From: Moraxellaceae bacterium
GTDB lineage: Bacteria; Pseudomonadota; Gammaproteobacteria; Pseudomonadales; Moraxellaceae
Assembly: GCA_030646295.1 (NCBI GenBank)
Contig: JAUSND010000016.1
Location: forward strand, 1-64,000
Length of the DNA stretch: 64,000 nucleotides
Direction: 5' to 3'
Positions 27,346 to 37,438 of this stretch are shown piece by piece. Both the position numbers and the translations under genes were made by a program. The notes beneath the pieces are model-generated. The model was not told where the DNA came from and did no database searches. It saw only the letters and a program-made list of their open reading frames with translations. Position 1 is the stretch's first letter, and each line of letters begins with the position of its first letter.

Positions 27346-28848
27346 TCAGGCGCCGAGCAGAGCACCGAGTATTCCCTGCTTTTTTTTCCTGAGGTTTTTA
27401 CCCTCGAAACTAAGATAACCATCTTCGAGATTTCCATATCGCAAGGCAGGAAGATCCCTCAGGTAATCATCCAGATTCTGCCAGGGCACCTTGCTTCCCT
27501 GACGCGGCAGGCGGTCATTGGCTCGTTGAACATAGCCGGAGCGTAGATTGAGGAAGTTGAGATCGGTACTACAACCTTGCTCATCGATGGGAGTGACCCG
27601 GGTGGCACCAATGTCGCGCATATGGTTGAGCAAGCGGCAGACAAATTCGCAGGCAATGTCGGCTTTCAGGGTCCAGGAGGAATTGGTATAGCCGAATACC
27701 AGCGCCATGTTTGGCACACCTTCAAGCATCAGTCCCTTGTACAGCAATTTGTCTGATACGTTAACTTCGCGGCCATCGACACGCAGCGTAGCACCACCAA
27801 AAAGCTGAAGGTTGAGGCCGGTCGCGGTGATCAGTACATCCGCGTCCAGGTGATTGCCGGACTTGAGTTGAACGCCGGTTTCCGTAAGCGTGTCGATATG
27901 GTCCGTGACGACGGATGCTTTACCTTCCCGGATAACCTTGAAGAGGTCTCCTTTGGGTACCGCACACATCCGCTCTTCCCAGGGGTTGTAACTTGGCTGG
28001 AAGTGGCGCATGTCAACCTTTGGACCTAGCTGCCTGCGCGTTGCTGCCAGTAGCAGTCTGCGTATTGCTTTCGGATTGCTGAGAGACAGCCGGTAAACAG
28101 CGCGTTGAAGCAAGATGTTACGTGTGCGGGCCATTCGGTAGACCGTCATTTCCGGCAGAAAACGGCGCAAGTTCTTGGAGATCAGATCCTCTTCGGGGAC
28201 GGTTGCAACGTAGGTCGGCGAACGTTGCAGCATCACTACGTGGGCGGCCTTGTCTGTCATGGCCGGCACCAGCGTCACTGCTGTTGCTCCACTACCCATA
28301 ATGACTACACGCTTGCCGCTGTAGTCATAGTTCTCGGGCCATTGCTGTGGGTGAATGACATCACCCTTGAATTTGCTCAAACCTGGTATTTCCGGCGTAT
28401 AGCCCGCGTCGTACGTGTAGTATCCGGTACAGTTGAAGACGAAGCCGGCACTGAAGGTTTCTTCTTTTCCTGTTTTTTCATTAAGGGCTGTGACAGTCCA
28501 GTGATACTTCTTGCTGTCCCACTCCTCTGAAATGACTTTCAAGCCGAAATGAATGTATCGTTTGACGTCATGGTCGCGTGCGGTGTCTTCAATATAGGTT
28601 CGAATTGACGGGCCGTCGGCAAGCATTTTGGTTTGCGTCCAGGGGCGAAAATTGTAGCCGAGTGTGAACATATCGGAGTCTGATCGAATGCCGGGATAGC
28701 GAAACAGGTCCCAGGTTCCGCCGATTCTTTCGCGCCGCTCGATAATGCCGAAACGCACGTTCGGGCACTTCTTCTGCAAGTGGCAGGCTGCACCAATTCC
28801 GGACAGGCCGGCGCCGATGATCAGTACATCCAGATGGCGATGTTTCAT
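27346..28848 (-). CDS. Flavin-containing (Baeyer-Villiger type) monooxygenase
   Basis: IIGAGLSGIGAACHL, RRERIGGTWDLFRYPGIRSDSDMFTLGY, VVIMGSGATAVTLVPAM. Confidence 0.9.
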   Translation of the reverse strand: MKHRHLDVLIIGAGLSGIGAACHLQKKCPNVRFGIIERRERIGGTWDLFRYPGIRSDSDMFTLGYNFRPWTQTKMLADGPSIRTYIEDTARDHDVKRYIHFGLKVISEEWDSKKYHWTVTALNEKTGKEETFSAGFVFNCTGYYTYDAGYTPEIPGLSKFKGDVIHPQQWPENYDYSGKRVVIMGSGATAVTLVPAMTDKAAHVVMLQRSPTYVATVPEEDLISKNLRRFLPEMTVYRMARTRNILLQRAVYRLSLSNPKAIRRLLLAATRRQLGPKVDMRHFQPSYNPWEERMCAVPKGDLFKVIREGKASVVTDHIDTLTETGVQLKSGNHLDADVLITATGLNLQLFGGATLRVDGREVNVSDKLLYKGLMLEGVPNMALVFGYTNSSWTLKADIACEFVCRLLNHMRDIGATRVTPIDEQGCSTDLNFLNLRSGYVQRANDRLPRQGSKVPWQNLDDYLRDLPALRYGNLEDGYLSFEGKNLRKKKQGILGALLGA

Positions 28849-29810
28849 GTCAATGCTCCATGGTCGAAAGTCGATGAGGCATGGCGTCTAAGCGCGGCGT
28901 TAGACCCTTGCAGAAAGTCCAGCACTGCCTCTGTGAAGATTGTGTTCCTGTCCCCGGCTACCATATGGCCAGCCTGCTTTAGCACGACATAGTGCGCATG
29001 GGGGGCTAGGTCGAGCAGCTCTCGCGCACCCTGGTCGCTGAGCACGTCGCTCTGGTATCCGCGAATAAGTAGTAGAGGCATGGACAGCTTGCGGGCGGCA
29101 CGCTCCAGCCTGACTTGTTCGAACATCCCGTTGTTGGTTTCCGTAGGCAGGCGTGCGTGGTCCAGAAAGGCAGGATCCCAGTGCCAGTAAAGACGGCCGT
29201 CATCCCGTTGGCGCAAATTCTTGCGCAATCCTGACAGGTCGCTCGGGGGAGGGCGTTGCGGATTGTAGGCGGCGATTGCATCGCGCACCTGTTCAAGGCT
29301 GTCGAATCCGTCCTGATGGCGGCGCATGAACTCGATGATGCGGCGCACGCCTTGTTGCTCCAGTCGCGGGGCCACGTCTACCAATATCAGCGCGGAACAG
29401 GGCAGCGAGGCGTTTTCGCCAAGCGCCAGCATGCTGGTAAGGCCCCCCATGGAAGCACCGACAATGATCGGCGCCGTGGGCAGCGAGTGAATCACAGCAT
29501 TGAGGTCCGCTACCAAGCTTTCGGTGCTGTAGTCACCATGCGCACACCAATCGCTTTCGCCGTGCCCGCGCGCATCCAAAGTGATTGCACAGTATCCCGC
29601 TCCGGCGAGAGTGCGAGCCGTATCGGCCCAGGCATGGCGCGTCTGGCCTCCGCCGTGAAGCAGCAGCACGATAGGGGCCGTGATTTCACCGTATTGACTG
29701 GCCTGTAGCATCAGATCATTGGCACCGACAAACAGTGTCGGCACCGCTGACGAAGTTGACCAATCCTTTTGCCCGGACGAACCGGTGTACAGGGTGTAAC
29801 TGGATGTCAT
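28845..29810 (-). CDS. Alpha/beta-fold hydrolase
   Basis: LLHGGGQTRHAWADTARTLAGAGYCAITLDARGHGESDW, IVGASMGGLTSML, QAGHMVAGDRN. Confidence 0.9.
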   Translation of the reverse strand: MTSSYTLYTGSSGQKDWSTSSAVPTLFVGANDLMLQASQYGEITAPIVLLLHGGGQTRHAWADTARTLAGAGYCAITLDARGHGESDWCAHGDYSTESLVADLNAVIHSLPTAPIIVGASMGGLTSMLALGENASLPCSALILVDVAPRLEQQGVRRIIEFMRRHQDGFDSLEQVRDAIAAYNPQRPPPSDLSGLRKNLRQRDDGRLYWHWDPAFLDHARLPTETNNGMFEQVRLERAARKLSMPLLLIRGYQSDVLSDQGARELLDLAPHAHYVVLKQAGHMVAGDRNTIFTEAVLDFLQGSNAALRRHASSTFDHGALT

Positions 29811-29847
29811 GGCCACCTCTATTTTGTTTGAGCACAACAATTAATGA

Positions 29848-29863
29848 TTGGTTGACCAACCAA
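29848..29863. promoter_or_regulatory. Palindromic operator copy B TTGGTTGACCAACCAA
   Basis: Exact reverse complement of copies A and C; 37 bp upstream of the minus-strand operon start at 29810. Confidence 0.8.
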
Positions 29864-29933
29864 ATAATAATCCAAGGCATGTCAGATGGCAAAGCGTTTC
29901 TACCGGTCAGGCTGGGAGTTATTCAGAGCATTC

Positions 29934-30998
29934 TCAGGGGCCAGGTTGCAGGGTGTCTCGTGAACTGAAACGCTGCCTGTACTGCTCGGGCGGATGGCCG
30001 AACCAGCGTTTGAAGGCACGCCTGAAATTGGCGCTGTCGTGATAGTTCATCAACGCGGCGATGGCCTCGACGGACAGTTTGCTGTCACACAGGTAGCTCG
30101 CTGCCTGCTGGGACAGGATGTCGTCACGAATTTGACGAAAACTGCTGTGCTCCTGTTTCAGCTTGCGTGCCAGGGTGCGTTTGTTCATGAACAGGGTGGC
30201 CGCAGCTTCTTCTTCACTGAGCGTGCCGGGGGGGCGGGACAACATCATCTTCTTGAGCCGGGTCTGATAGCTCGGTTTCTGGGTTTGAAGTTGCGCAAGC
30301 ATGGCTTCGCACTGCTGCAGGGCCAGACGATAGTTTTCATGATTGGCGGAGGCGTTCGGCTCCTGGCACAACGTCATCGGCAGTTTGAGCGTCAACTGAT
30401 TACAACCAAAGCGAATCCGCCCGGACAAATACTCGGAATAGATCGCGTGGTATTCGGGCGCCGGATGGGTAAAGCATATTTCAGCCTCATACAGAGGACG
30501 GCCGACAATGAATTCGCCGAATTCGAGCAGTACCTTGATCATCGTGTCAGCCAGGCAGCGCTGGAGGTCGGCGTCTAGCGGTACCTGGAAATCCAGCCTG
30601 CATTCCAGGTGCTCTTCAACCTGCCGTAAATGCAACTGGATAACGCTGGCGCGGGTGGGCAGGAAGGTTTGTATCGCCCGTAGCGCGCTGAGCAGATCCG
30701 GGCTGCTGGAGGCGGCAAAGCCCATCGCACCGTGGGTTGCCGGGGTCAGTCGCTTGCCAAGCATTAGTCCGAATGCCGGCTGGCCTGACAGCAACAGCGC
30801 ATTACGCAGGATCCGTACCTGCTGAGCCGGCGTGAGCAGGCCGTCCTCACTCAGGAACTGTTCGACGTCAAGACCGGTGCCACGCAGTAAAACGGGCAAT
30901 TGCCTGGTCGTCATGTCCAGCTCACGGGCGATAAGCCGCGAATAGTTCGACGGAATATCGGCTGCCAGATTTTGCCAACCCTCTGCCTTTTGTTTCAT
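29934..30998 (-). CDS. AraC family transcriptional regulator (arabinose-binding-domain type)
   Basis: C-terminal HTH LKQEHSSFRQIRDDILSQQAASYLCDSKLSVEAIAALMNYHDSANFRRAFKRWFGHPPEQYRQ. Confidence 0.88.
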   Translation of the reverse strand: MKQKAEGWQNLAADIPSNYSRLIARELDMTTRQLPVLLRGTGLDVEQFLSEDGLLTPAQQVRILRNALLLSGQPAFGLMLGKRLTPATHGAMGFAASSSPDLLSALRAIQTFLPTRASVIQLHLRQVEEHLECRLDFQVPLDADLQRCLADTMIKVLLEFGEFIVGRPLYEAEICFTHPAPEYHAIYSEYLSGRIRFGCNQLTLKLPMTLCQEPNASANHENYRLALQQCEAMLAQLQTQKPSYQTRLKKMMLSRPPGTLSEEEAAATLFMNKRTLARKLKQEHSSFRQIRDDILSQQAASYLCDSKLSVEAIAALMNYHDSANFRRAFKRWFGHPPEQYRQRFSSRDTLQPGP

Positions 30999-31123
30999 CG
31001 GCGCGGCCCATTGCACAGAGGATATATTGTCTTTAAATGACCCGTGAATGTCAAGAAATGACCTCGCCGTCATACCGGCGTGGAATCACTATCCGAGCAT
31101 AAGTTATTCGCAGGAGAGAGAAA

Positions 31124-31444
31124 TTGGGCAAGATCACGTTTATTGAGCATGACAACACTGAACATGTCACAGAGTTTGAGGCTGGCGCCACGCTGATGCA
31201 GATTGCCGCCGATAACGCCATTCCAGGCGTCGACGGGGATTGTGGCGGGGAGTGCGCCTGCGGCACCTGCCACATGATCGTTGCGGATGAGTGGTTCGGC
31301 AAGACCGGATCGATCGGCGACGCTGAAGAACAGATGCTGTCCATGACCCCGGAGCGGGCGAAAACCTCGCGCCTTGGCTGCCAGGTCAAAGCCACCGAGG
31401 CGATGGACGGCATGACCGTGCATTTGCCCGAATTCCAGATGTAA
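31124..31444 (+). CDS. 2Fe-2S ferredoxin of the CYP153 electron-transfer chain
   Basis: DGDCGGECACGTCHMIV cluster-binding motif; TTG start with GGAGAGAG upstream. Confidence 0.9.
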   Translation: MGKITFIEHDNTEHVTEFEAGATLMQIAADNAIPGVDGDCGGECACGTCHMIVADEWFGKTGSIGDAEEQMLSMTPERAKTSRLGCQVKATEAMDGMTVHLPEFQM

Positions 31445-31458
31445 GCAGAGAGAACGCC

Positions 31459-32871
31459 ATGTCAACGAAATCAAGCGCAACTGGTGCGATCCAGACAAAA
31501 TTGATCAACACCACATCCAGAGTGGTGCCTATGCACTTGCAGATCAAGGCACTAAAGGTGCTGATGAAGGCAAAGAGAAAGGCCGTCGGAACGAAGATAC
31601 CCCAGATCAACTTTGTCGAAGTCCCTTTGCCTGACGTCAACACTCTGGCGCTCGAGAAGATCGATATCAGCAACCCTTTTTTGTATCGGCAGGGCCAGTG
31701 GGGCGCCTACTTCAAGCGGCTGCGTGATGAGGCGCCGGTGCACTATCAGAAGAACAGCCCCTTTGGGCCATTCTGGTCGGTGACGCGCTATGAGGACATT
31801 TTGTTCGTTGACAAGAATCATGAGCTTTTTTCCTCCGAGCCGCAAATTATCCTGGGTGATCCCCCGGAAGGGCTATCGGTCGAAATGTTCATTGCCATGG
31901 ATCCGCCCAAGCATGACGTGCAGCGCCGAGCGGTCCAGGGGGTGGTGGCACCGCAGAATCTGAAGGAAATGGAAGGGCTGATTCGGGAGCGCACCGGTGA
32001 AGTGCTTGACAGCCTGCCTCTGGGCAAGCCCTTCAACTGGGTGCCGACGGTCTCGAAAGAACTGACAGGCCGCATGTTGGCGACGCTGCTGGATTTCCCT
32101 TACGATGAACGTCACGAGTTGATTGGCTGGTCGGATCGATTGTCCGGCGCATCATCGGCGACTGGCGGCGAGTTTACCAGTGAAGATGTGTTTTTTGACG
32201 ACGCCGCAGATATGGCTTGGGCTTTCTCCAGGCTTTGGCGCGACAAGGAGGCACGCCGCAAGGCAGGCGAAGCGCCCGGTTTCGACTTGATCAGCATGCT
32301 ACAGAGCAGTGAAGACACGCAGGATTTGATTAATCGTCCGTTGGAGTTTATCGGGAATCTGGCGCTGCTTATCGTTGGTGGCAATGACACTACGCGCAAC
32401 TCTATGAGCGGCGGTGTACTGGCTTTAAATCAGTTCCCGGAGCAATTCGCTAAGCTAAAGGTGAATCCGGAGCTGATTCCCAACATGGTCTCTGAAATCA
32501 TCCGTTGGCAAACCCCGCTGGCGTATATGCGCCGGGTCGCCACGCAGGATGTGGAATTGCATGGCCAGACCATCAGGAAGGGAGATCGCGTGGTGATGTG
32601 GTATGCCTCGGGCAACCGGGACGAGCGCAAATTCGAAAACCCAGATCAATTCATCATTGATCGCAAGGACGCGCGAAATCATATGTCGTTTGGCTACGGC
32701 GTTCACCGTTGCATGGGCAACCGTCTGGCTGAATTGCAACTACGCATCCTCTGGGAAGAATTGCTCAAGCGCTTTGACGACATCAAAGTTGTCGGCGAGC
32801 CTGAGCGAGTGCAGTCCAACTTCGTGCGGGGCTATTCTAAGCTGATGGTTAAACTGACGCCTAAGAGTTAA
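31459..32871 (+). CDS. Cytochrome P450, CYP153-like alkane hydroxylase
   Basis: FGYGVHRCMGNRLAELQLRILWEELLKRF haem motif, GGNDTTRNSMSGG I-helix; ferredoxin, GMC and reductase neighbours. Confidence 0.92.
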   Translation: MSTKSSATGAIQTKLINTTSRVVPMHLQIKALKVLMKAKRKAVGTKIPQINFVEVPLPDVNTLALEKIDISNPFLYRQGQWGAYFKRLRDEAPVHYQKNSPFGPFWSVTRYEDILFVDKNHELFSSEPQIILGDPPEGLSVEMFIAMDPPKHDVQRRAVQGVVAPQNLKEMEGLIRERTGEVLDSLPLGKPFNWVPTVSKELTGRMLATLLDFPYDERHELIGWSDRLSGASSATGGEFTSEDVFFDDAADMAWAFSRLWRDKEARRKAGEAPGFDLISMLQSSEDTQDLINRPLEFIGNLALLIVGGNDTTRNSMSGGVLALNQFPEQFAKLKVNPELIPNMVSEIIRWQTPLAYMRRVATQDVELHGQTIRKGDRVVMWYASGNRDERKFENPDQFIIDRKDARNHMSFGYGVHRCMGNRLAELQLRILWEELLKRFDDIKVVGEPERVQSNFVRGYSKLMVKLTPKS

Positions 32872-34526
32872 TGAACCGGCTGACCAAGATGGCGTCTGAA
32901 CAATTCGATTATGTAGTGGTCGGCGCGGGCTCGGCCGGATGTGCCGTCGCCAACCGCCTGTCCGAGAGCGGCCGCTATTCGGTACTGCTGCTCGAAGCCG
33001 GTCCTGAGAGCCGCCGCAATCCTTTCGTGAACATGCCGCTGGGTTTCCTGCAATTGATGTTCAGCCGCCGCTACAACTGGCAGTTCAATACCGAACCACA
33101 GCGTAACATGTACGACCGCGCGCTGTTCCAGCCGCGGGGCAAGATGCTCGGCGGTTCCAGCGGCATGAACGCGCAGGTCTATATCCGCGGGCATGCTTGG
33201 GACTACGACGAGTGGGCGCGGCTGGGTTGCGACGGGTGGTCGTACGCCGAGGTGCTGCCGTACTTTCGCAGGTCCGAACATTTCGAGCCGAAGTTGACCC
33301 CGGCCGAAGCAGTATTTCATGGCCAGGGTGGTCCGCTCAATGTTGCCGAGCGCCGCTATACCAATTCGCTGAGCGAGGTGTTCGTCGAGGCGGCGACACA
33401 GGCGGGGTACCGGCGCAATACGGATTTCAACGGCAGTGAGCAGGAGGGCGTGGGTTTCTACTATGCCTACCAGAAGGACGGCGCGCGCTGCAGCAATGCG
33501 CGCGCCTATCTTGAGCCCGCAGCGGGGCGTTCCAACCTGACTGTCCGCAGCGGTGCGCAAGTTACCCGTGTGCTGCTCGAAGGCACCCGCGCCACTGGTG
33601 TCGAGTACCGCAGCGCGACCGGGCTGGTGCAGGTCCGTGCCGGGCGCGAGGTTGTGCTCTGCGGCGGCGCGTTCAACTCGCCGCAACTGCTGATGCTATC
33701 CGGGATCGGTCCGCGGGAGGAGCTGTCCCGGCACGGCATCAAACTGCATCATGCGCTGGAGGGTGTTGGGCAGAATCTCCAGGACCATATCGACGTGTTC
33801 GTGCGCGTCAGAGCGCGCAGTCGCCAGAGCATCTCGATGCATCCGAGCTACTGGCTCAAGGGCCTGCGGGCCCTGCTGCAATACCTGAGTAGTAGACGCG
33901 GAGTGCTGTCGAGCAACGGCGCCGAGGCCGGCGGGTTCATCCGCTCCCGGCCGGAGGAGCCGATACCCGACCTGCAACTGCACTTCGGGCCAATGCTGTA
34001 CGCCGATCACGGGCGGGACATGAAGACCGCGATGAGCGGTTATGGCTACATTGTCATGATCTACGGGCTCAGGCCATTGTCGCGTGGCCGCGTCGGTCTG
34101 CACAGTGCCGACCCATTTACGGCGCCGCTGATAGACCCCAACTACATGGCCGAGTCCGCCGACGTTGAGCAACTCGTTCGCGGCGTTCACCTGTTGCGCA
34201 GGATTCTGGCGCAGTCGGCCTTCGCCCCGCACCACGAGGTCGAGATGTCGCCCGGGCTGGCGCTACAGAATGACGACGACCTCGCCGAATGGGTGCGGCG
34301 CAGCGGTGAGTCGGCATATCACCCTGTCGGCACCTGCAAGATGGGTGTGGATCCGTTGGCGGTGGTCGATTCGCGTCTGCGCGTGCATGGACTGCAATGT
34401 CTGCGGGTGATTGATGCCTCCATCATGCCAACGCTGGTCGGCGGTAACACCAATCAGCCGGCGACCATGATCGGCGAGAAGGGCGCCGCGATGATGCTTG
34501 AGGATGCCGAGACCTCCGGCGGCTGA
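32871..34526 (+). CDS. GMC family alcohol dehydrogenase (AlkJ-like)
   Basis: [51 protein letters not shown]; 1-nt overlap with P450 gene. Confidence 0.92.
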   Translation: MNRLTKMASEQFDYVVVGAGSAGCAVANRLSESGRYSVLLLEAGPESRRNPFVNMPLGFLQLMFSRRYNWQFNTEPQRNMYDRALFQPRGKMLGGSSGMNAQVYIRGHAWDYDEWARLGCDGWSYAEVLPYFRRSEHFEPKLTPAEAVFHGQGGPLNVAERRYTNSLSEVFVEAATQAGYRRNTDFNGSEQEGVGFYYAYQKDGARCSNARAYLEPAAGRSNLTVRSGAQVTRVLLEGTRATGVEYRSATGLVQVRAGREVVLCGGAFNSPQLLMLSGIGPREELSRHGIKLHHALEGVGQNLQDHIDVFVRVRARSRQSISMHPSYWLKGLRALLQYLSSRRGVLSSNGAEAGGFIRSRPEEPIPDLQLHFGPMLYADHGRDMKTAMSGYGYIVMIYGLRPLSRGRVGLHSADPFTAPLIDPNYMAESADVEQLVRGVHLLRRILAQSAFAPHHEVEMSPGLALQNDDDLAEWVRRSGESAYHPVGTCKMGVDPLAVVDSRLRVHGLQCLRVIDASIMPTLVGGNTNQPATMIGEKGAAMMLEDAETSGG

Positions 34527-34564
34527 GAGCCGCGTGCGGGGTGTCGCGGGGCGCGGTTGACATC

Positions 34565-34621
34565 ACCGTGCCAGCCGACCTTGTGCTCGTCTCGGTTGGC
34601 ATTTTCCTGAACAATCCGATC
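34565..34621 (+). pseudogene. Short remnant of a ferredoxin-reductase-like gene
   Basis: Translates TVPADLVLVSVGIFLNNPI, matching the style of LPADIVLVSIGVIPE in the intact downstream reductase. Confidence 0.5.
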
Positions 34622-34647
34622 CCAAGGCACAGCTAAAGAGAGAGGCT

Positions 34648-35880
34648 ATGGTAAACAAACGGAAAGAGACCACAGTCATCGTTGGCGGCGGGCACGCAGC
34701 AGGTGCGCTCCTGACAACCTTGCTGCAAAAAAAATATCAACATGAGGTGGTTCTGGTGGGCGAAGAACCCCATCCACCATATCAGCGGCCGCCTTTGTCC
34801 AAGAATTACCTGGCAGGAGATGTTGATCAGGAGTCGCTTTACCTGAAGCCGCGCTCGGTGTACGAGAAGGCAGGCCATCAGTTGCGGCTCGGTGTGCGCG
34901 TTGAACAAATTGATCGAGACAACAAGACCATCAGCTTGTCGGACCAGAGCACGTTGAAATACGATCGACTGGTCTTGGCCACGGGCTCACACGTCCGACG
35001 TCTGAAAGCGCCCGGGGCTGACTTGAAAGGCATTCATTATCTGCATGACATAGCTGACACAGATGCCCTGCGTGAACAATTAGTCCCGGGGAAGAGTCTG
35101 GTCATTGTGGGTGGCGGTTTTATCGGCCTTGAGGTGGCAGCCAGCGCTATCAAAAAAGGCGTTAATGTCACGGTGCTGGAAGCCGCAGAGCGTCTTATGC
35201 AGCGCGTTACGGGCCCGGAGATGTCGGCGTTCTTTTACGCCAAACACAGTGGCGCCGGCGTGGATGTACGCCTGAACACAGCGGTAACCGGCTTTGAAGC
35301 GGATGATCAGGGTCGTGTGGCTGGCGTGATGTTGGCGAATGGAGGCACTTTGCCGGCCGATATCGTGCTCGTCTCGATCGGCGTCATACCGGAAACCACT
35401 TTGGCTGAGGTCGCCAGCCTGCCCTGTGATGACGGTATTGTTGTCGACGAGTTTACCCGCACCGGCGATCCCGCCATCCTGGCGATTGGCGACTGTACCC
35501 GTCACCGGAATCTTTTCTTCGAGAAGATGCAACGGCTTGAGTCTGTCGCCAACGCTGTCGATCAAGCTCGTACTGCGGCGGCGACTCTGATGGGAGAGGA
35601 GAAACCTTACGATAGCGTCCCATGGTTCTGGTCGAACCAGTATGACGTACGCCTGCAGATGGTGGGGTTGTCGCAAAATCATGATCAGCGTGTGATGCGC
35701 GGCAGCCCCGAGGATAAGGAATTTGCGGTGTTCTATCTCCGCGAGGGCTGTGTCATTGCTGTTGACGCGGTCAATCTGCCCATTGCTTTCATGGTCGGCA
35801 AGCAGCTGGTCCAGCACCGCAAGAGCGTCAGCGCTGAAGCATTGAGTGATTCGGGTACCGATTTGAAGTCTCTGGTCTGA
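34648..35880 (+). CDS. NAD(P)/FAD-dependent ferredoxin reductase
   Basis: VIVGGGHAAGALLTTL, PPYQRPPLSKNYL, LVIVGGGFIGLEVAASA, LAIGDCTRH. Confidence 0.92.
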   Translation: MVNKRKETTVIVGGGHAAGALLTTLLQKKYQHEVVLVGEEPHPPYQRPPLSKNYLAGDVDQESLYLKPRSVYEKAGHQLRLGVRVEQIDRDNKTISLSDQSTLKYDRLVLATGSHVRRLKAPGADLKGIHYLHDIADTDALREQLVPGKSLVIVGGGFIGLEVAASAIKKGVNVTVLEAAERLMQRVTGPEMSAFFYAKHSGAGVDVRLNTAVTGFEADDQGRVAGVMLANGGTLPADIVLVSIGVIPETTLAEVASLPCDDGIVVDEFTRTGDPAILAIGDCTRHRNLFFEKMQRLESVANAVDQARTAAATLMGEEKPYDSVPWFWSNQYDVRLQMVGLSQNHDQRVMRGSPEDKEFAVFYLREGCVIAVDAVNLPIAFMVGKQLVQHRKSVSAEALSDSGTDLKSLV

Positions 35881-37438
35881 AATATGCTCCCGTATCTTTG
35901 CTCTTCAGGAACAAGTAATTGTCCATTGGCAGGTGCTTCGCCCGCCACAGCATCTCCACCGAGGTCGAGGGGCGAAGCATGGGCGCGTCGCCATGGTGGT
36001 CGAAATAATAGCTGTTGGAGAGTGCGCAGTTGTGGTTGAGAAACACGGTGTTCTGCTGACGTTGCTGAATGTTCTGAAAGTAGCGGTCATGCACGATCTG
36101 CCGGATTTCCACCCGGGTTGCCTTGCGCCGGTGGGCCTCGCGGATGCAGCGTGAAAGATGAATGGCATTTCCCTCTACCATCTTGAAGTAGGAGGTACCA
36201 ATCAGTGCATAGGGGCCGAGCATGATGTAGAAGTTCGGGTACCCCGGAATGGTCAAGCCTTCGTAGGCCTGATAGCGGTTATCGTGCCAGAACTGGCCGA
36301 GATCAACACCATTGCTTCCGATCAGCTCGAATGAGGGGATATTGCCCTTTTCGAAGGTCTTGTAGCCGGTGGCAAGCACCAGTACATCAATGCGTCGCGA
36401 CTTGCCGTCACTGGTGGTGATGCCCTGTCGGGTGATGCGACGGATGGGCGTGGTGACCAGCTCGACACTGTCACGAGCGAACGTTGTGAAGTACTCGTTG
36501 GAAAAGGTGGGCCGTTTGCAACCAAAGCCATAGGCCGGGCTGAGTTTTTCCCAGAGATCCTGTCTGCCGGGGAGTTGTTTTCGCATATTGTCGAGTGCGG
36601 CCTTCTCGCAGGCGCGCACTATCCAGGGGGCCTGACGGTAGTAGATCGCTGACAGTACCATCAGGGTTTCGCTGGCCACGTCGGTTATGCCGCGAACACC
36701 ACCTTGCAGGGCGGGTAAGGCACGAAACAGGCTTTTCAGCCAGCCGGGCAATATCCGGTCCGGTTTTTTCAGAACCCAGATCGGGGTGCGCTGATAGACA
36801 TCAAGCTGTTTCGCTTGACGGGCGATCTCCGGAACCAGTTGTACGGCGGTGGCGCCGGTGCCGATGACGGCAACACGCTTGCCCGTCAGGTCCAAGCCTT
36901 CAGGCCAGCGGGCAGTGTGGATAACTTCTCCCTCGAAGGCGTCAAGACCTTCGATGTCAGGCAGCTTGGGTGAGATCAGCCCGCCGCAGGCGGAGATCAG
37001 ATGTCGGCCGCGCAATGTCTCGCCACTCGCCAGGCTGACTACCCAGAGATTGTTTTCCGTGTCGAATTGCGCCCGTTCCACCTCAACGCCGAAGCGGATA
37101 TGGCGGTAGATGCCATATTTGGATGACACCCGCCGGGTGTATTGATACAGCTCGTTGCCCGGAGCGAACACTCGTGACCAGTTAGCATTCTGCTCGAACG
37201 AAAAAGAGTAGGTAACCGAGGTGATGTCCACGGCAATGCCGGGATAGCGATTGTCACGCCAGGTGCCACCGACATCATTGTCACGCTCAAGAATCAGGAT
37301 GTCGTTGACGCCGTCTGCTTTGAGCTGGATGGCGGCACCGATGCCGGAGATGCCGGCGCCGACAATAATCACCTCGTGATCAGGACGAACAGGAGGATGG
37401 TGCCGGGTCTGATCGGCAGTGAAAGCAGTCATGTTCAT
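35828..37438 (-). CDS. Flavin-containing (Baeyer-Villiger type) monooxygenase
   Basis: IIVGAGISGIGAAIQL, ERDNDVGGTWRDNRYPGIAVDITSVTYSFSF, VAVIGTGATAVQLVPEI. Confidence 0.92.
   Translation of the reverse strand: MNMTAFTADQTRHHPPVRPDHEVIIVGAGISGIGAAIQLKADGVNDILILERDNDVGGTWRDNRYPGIAVDITSVTYSFSFEQNANWSRVFAPGNELYQYTRRVSSKYGIYRHIRFGVEVERAQFDTENNLWVVSLASGETLRGRHLISACGGLISPKLPDIEGLDAFEGEVIHTARWPEGLDLTGKRVAVIGTGATAVQLVPEIARQAKQLDVYQRTPIWVLKKPDRILPGWLKSLFRALPALQGGVRGITDVASETLMVLSAIYYRQAPWIVRACEKAALDNMRKQLPGRQDLWEKLSPAYGFGCKRPTFSNEYFTTFARDSVELVTTPIRRITRQGITTSDGKSRRIDVLVLATGYKTFEKGNIPSFELIGSNGVDLGQFWHDNRYQAYEGLTIPGYPNFYIMLGPYALIGTSYFKMVEGNAIHLSRCIREAHRRKATRVEIRQIVHDRYFQNIQQRQQNTVFLNHNCALSNSYYFDHHGDAPMLRPSTSVEMLWRAKHLPMDNYLFLKSKDTGAYFRPETSNRYPNHSMLQR

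Noticed and set aside
32868-33686. 272-aa minus-strand ORF opposite the GMC gene
   Set aside because: Explained by the high GC content of the GMC gene; no domain signature.
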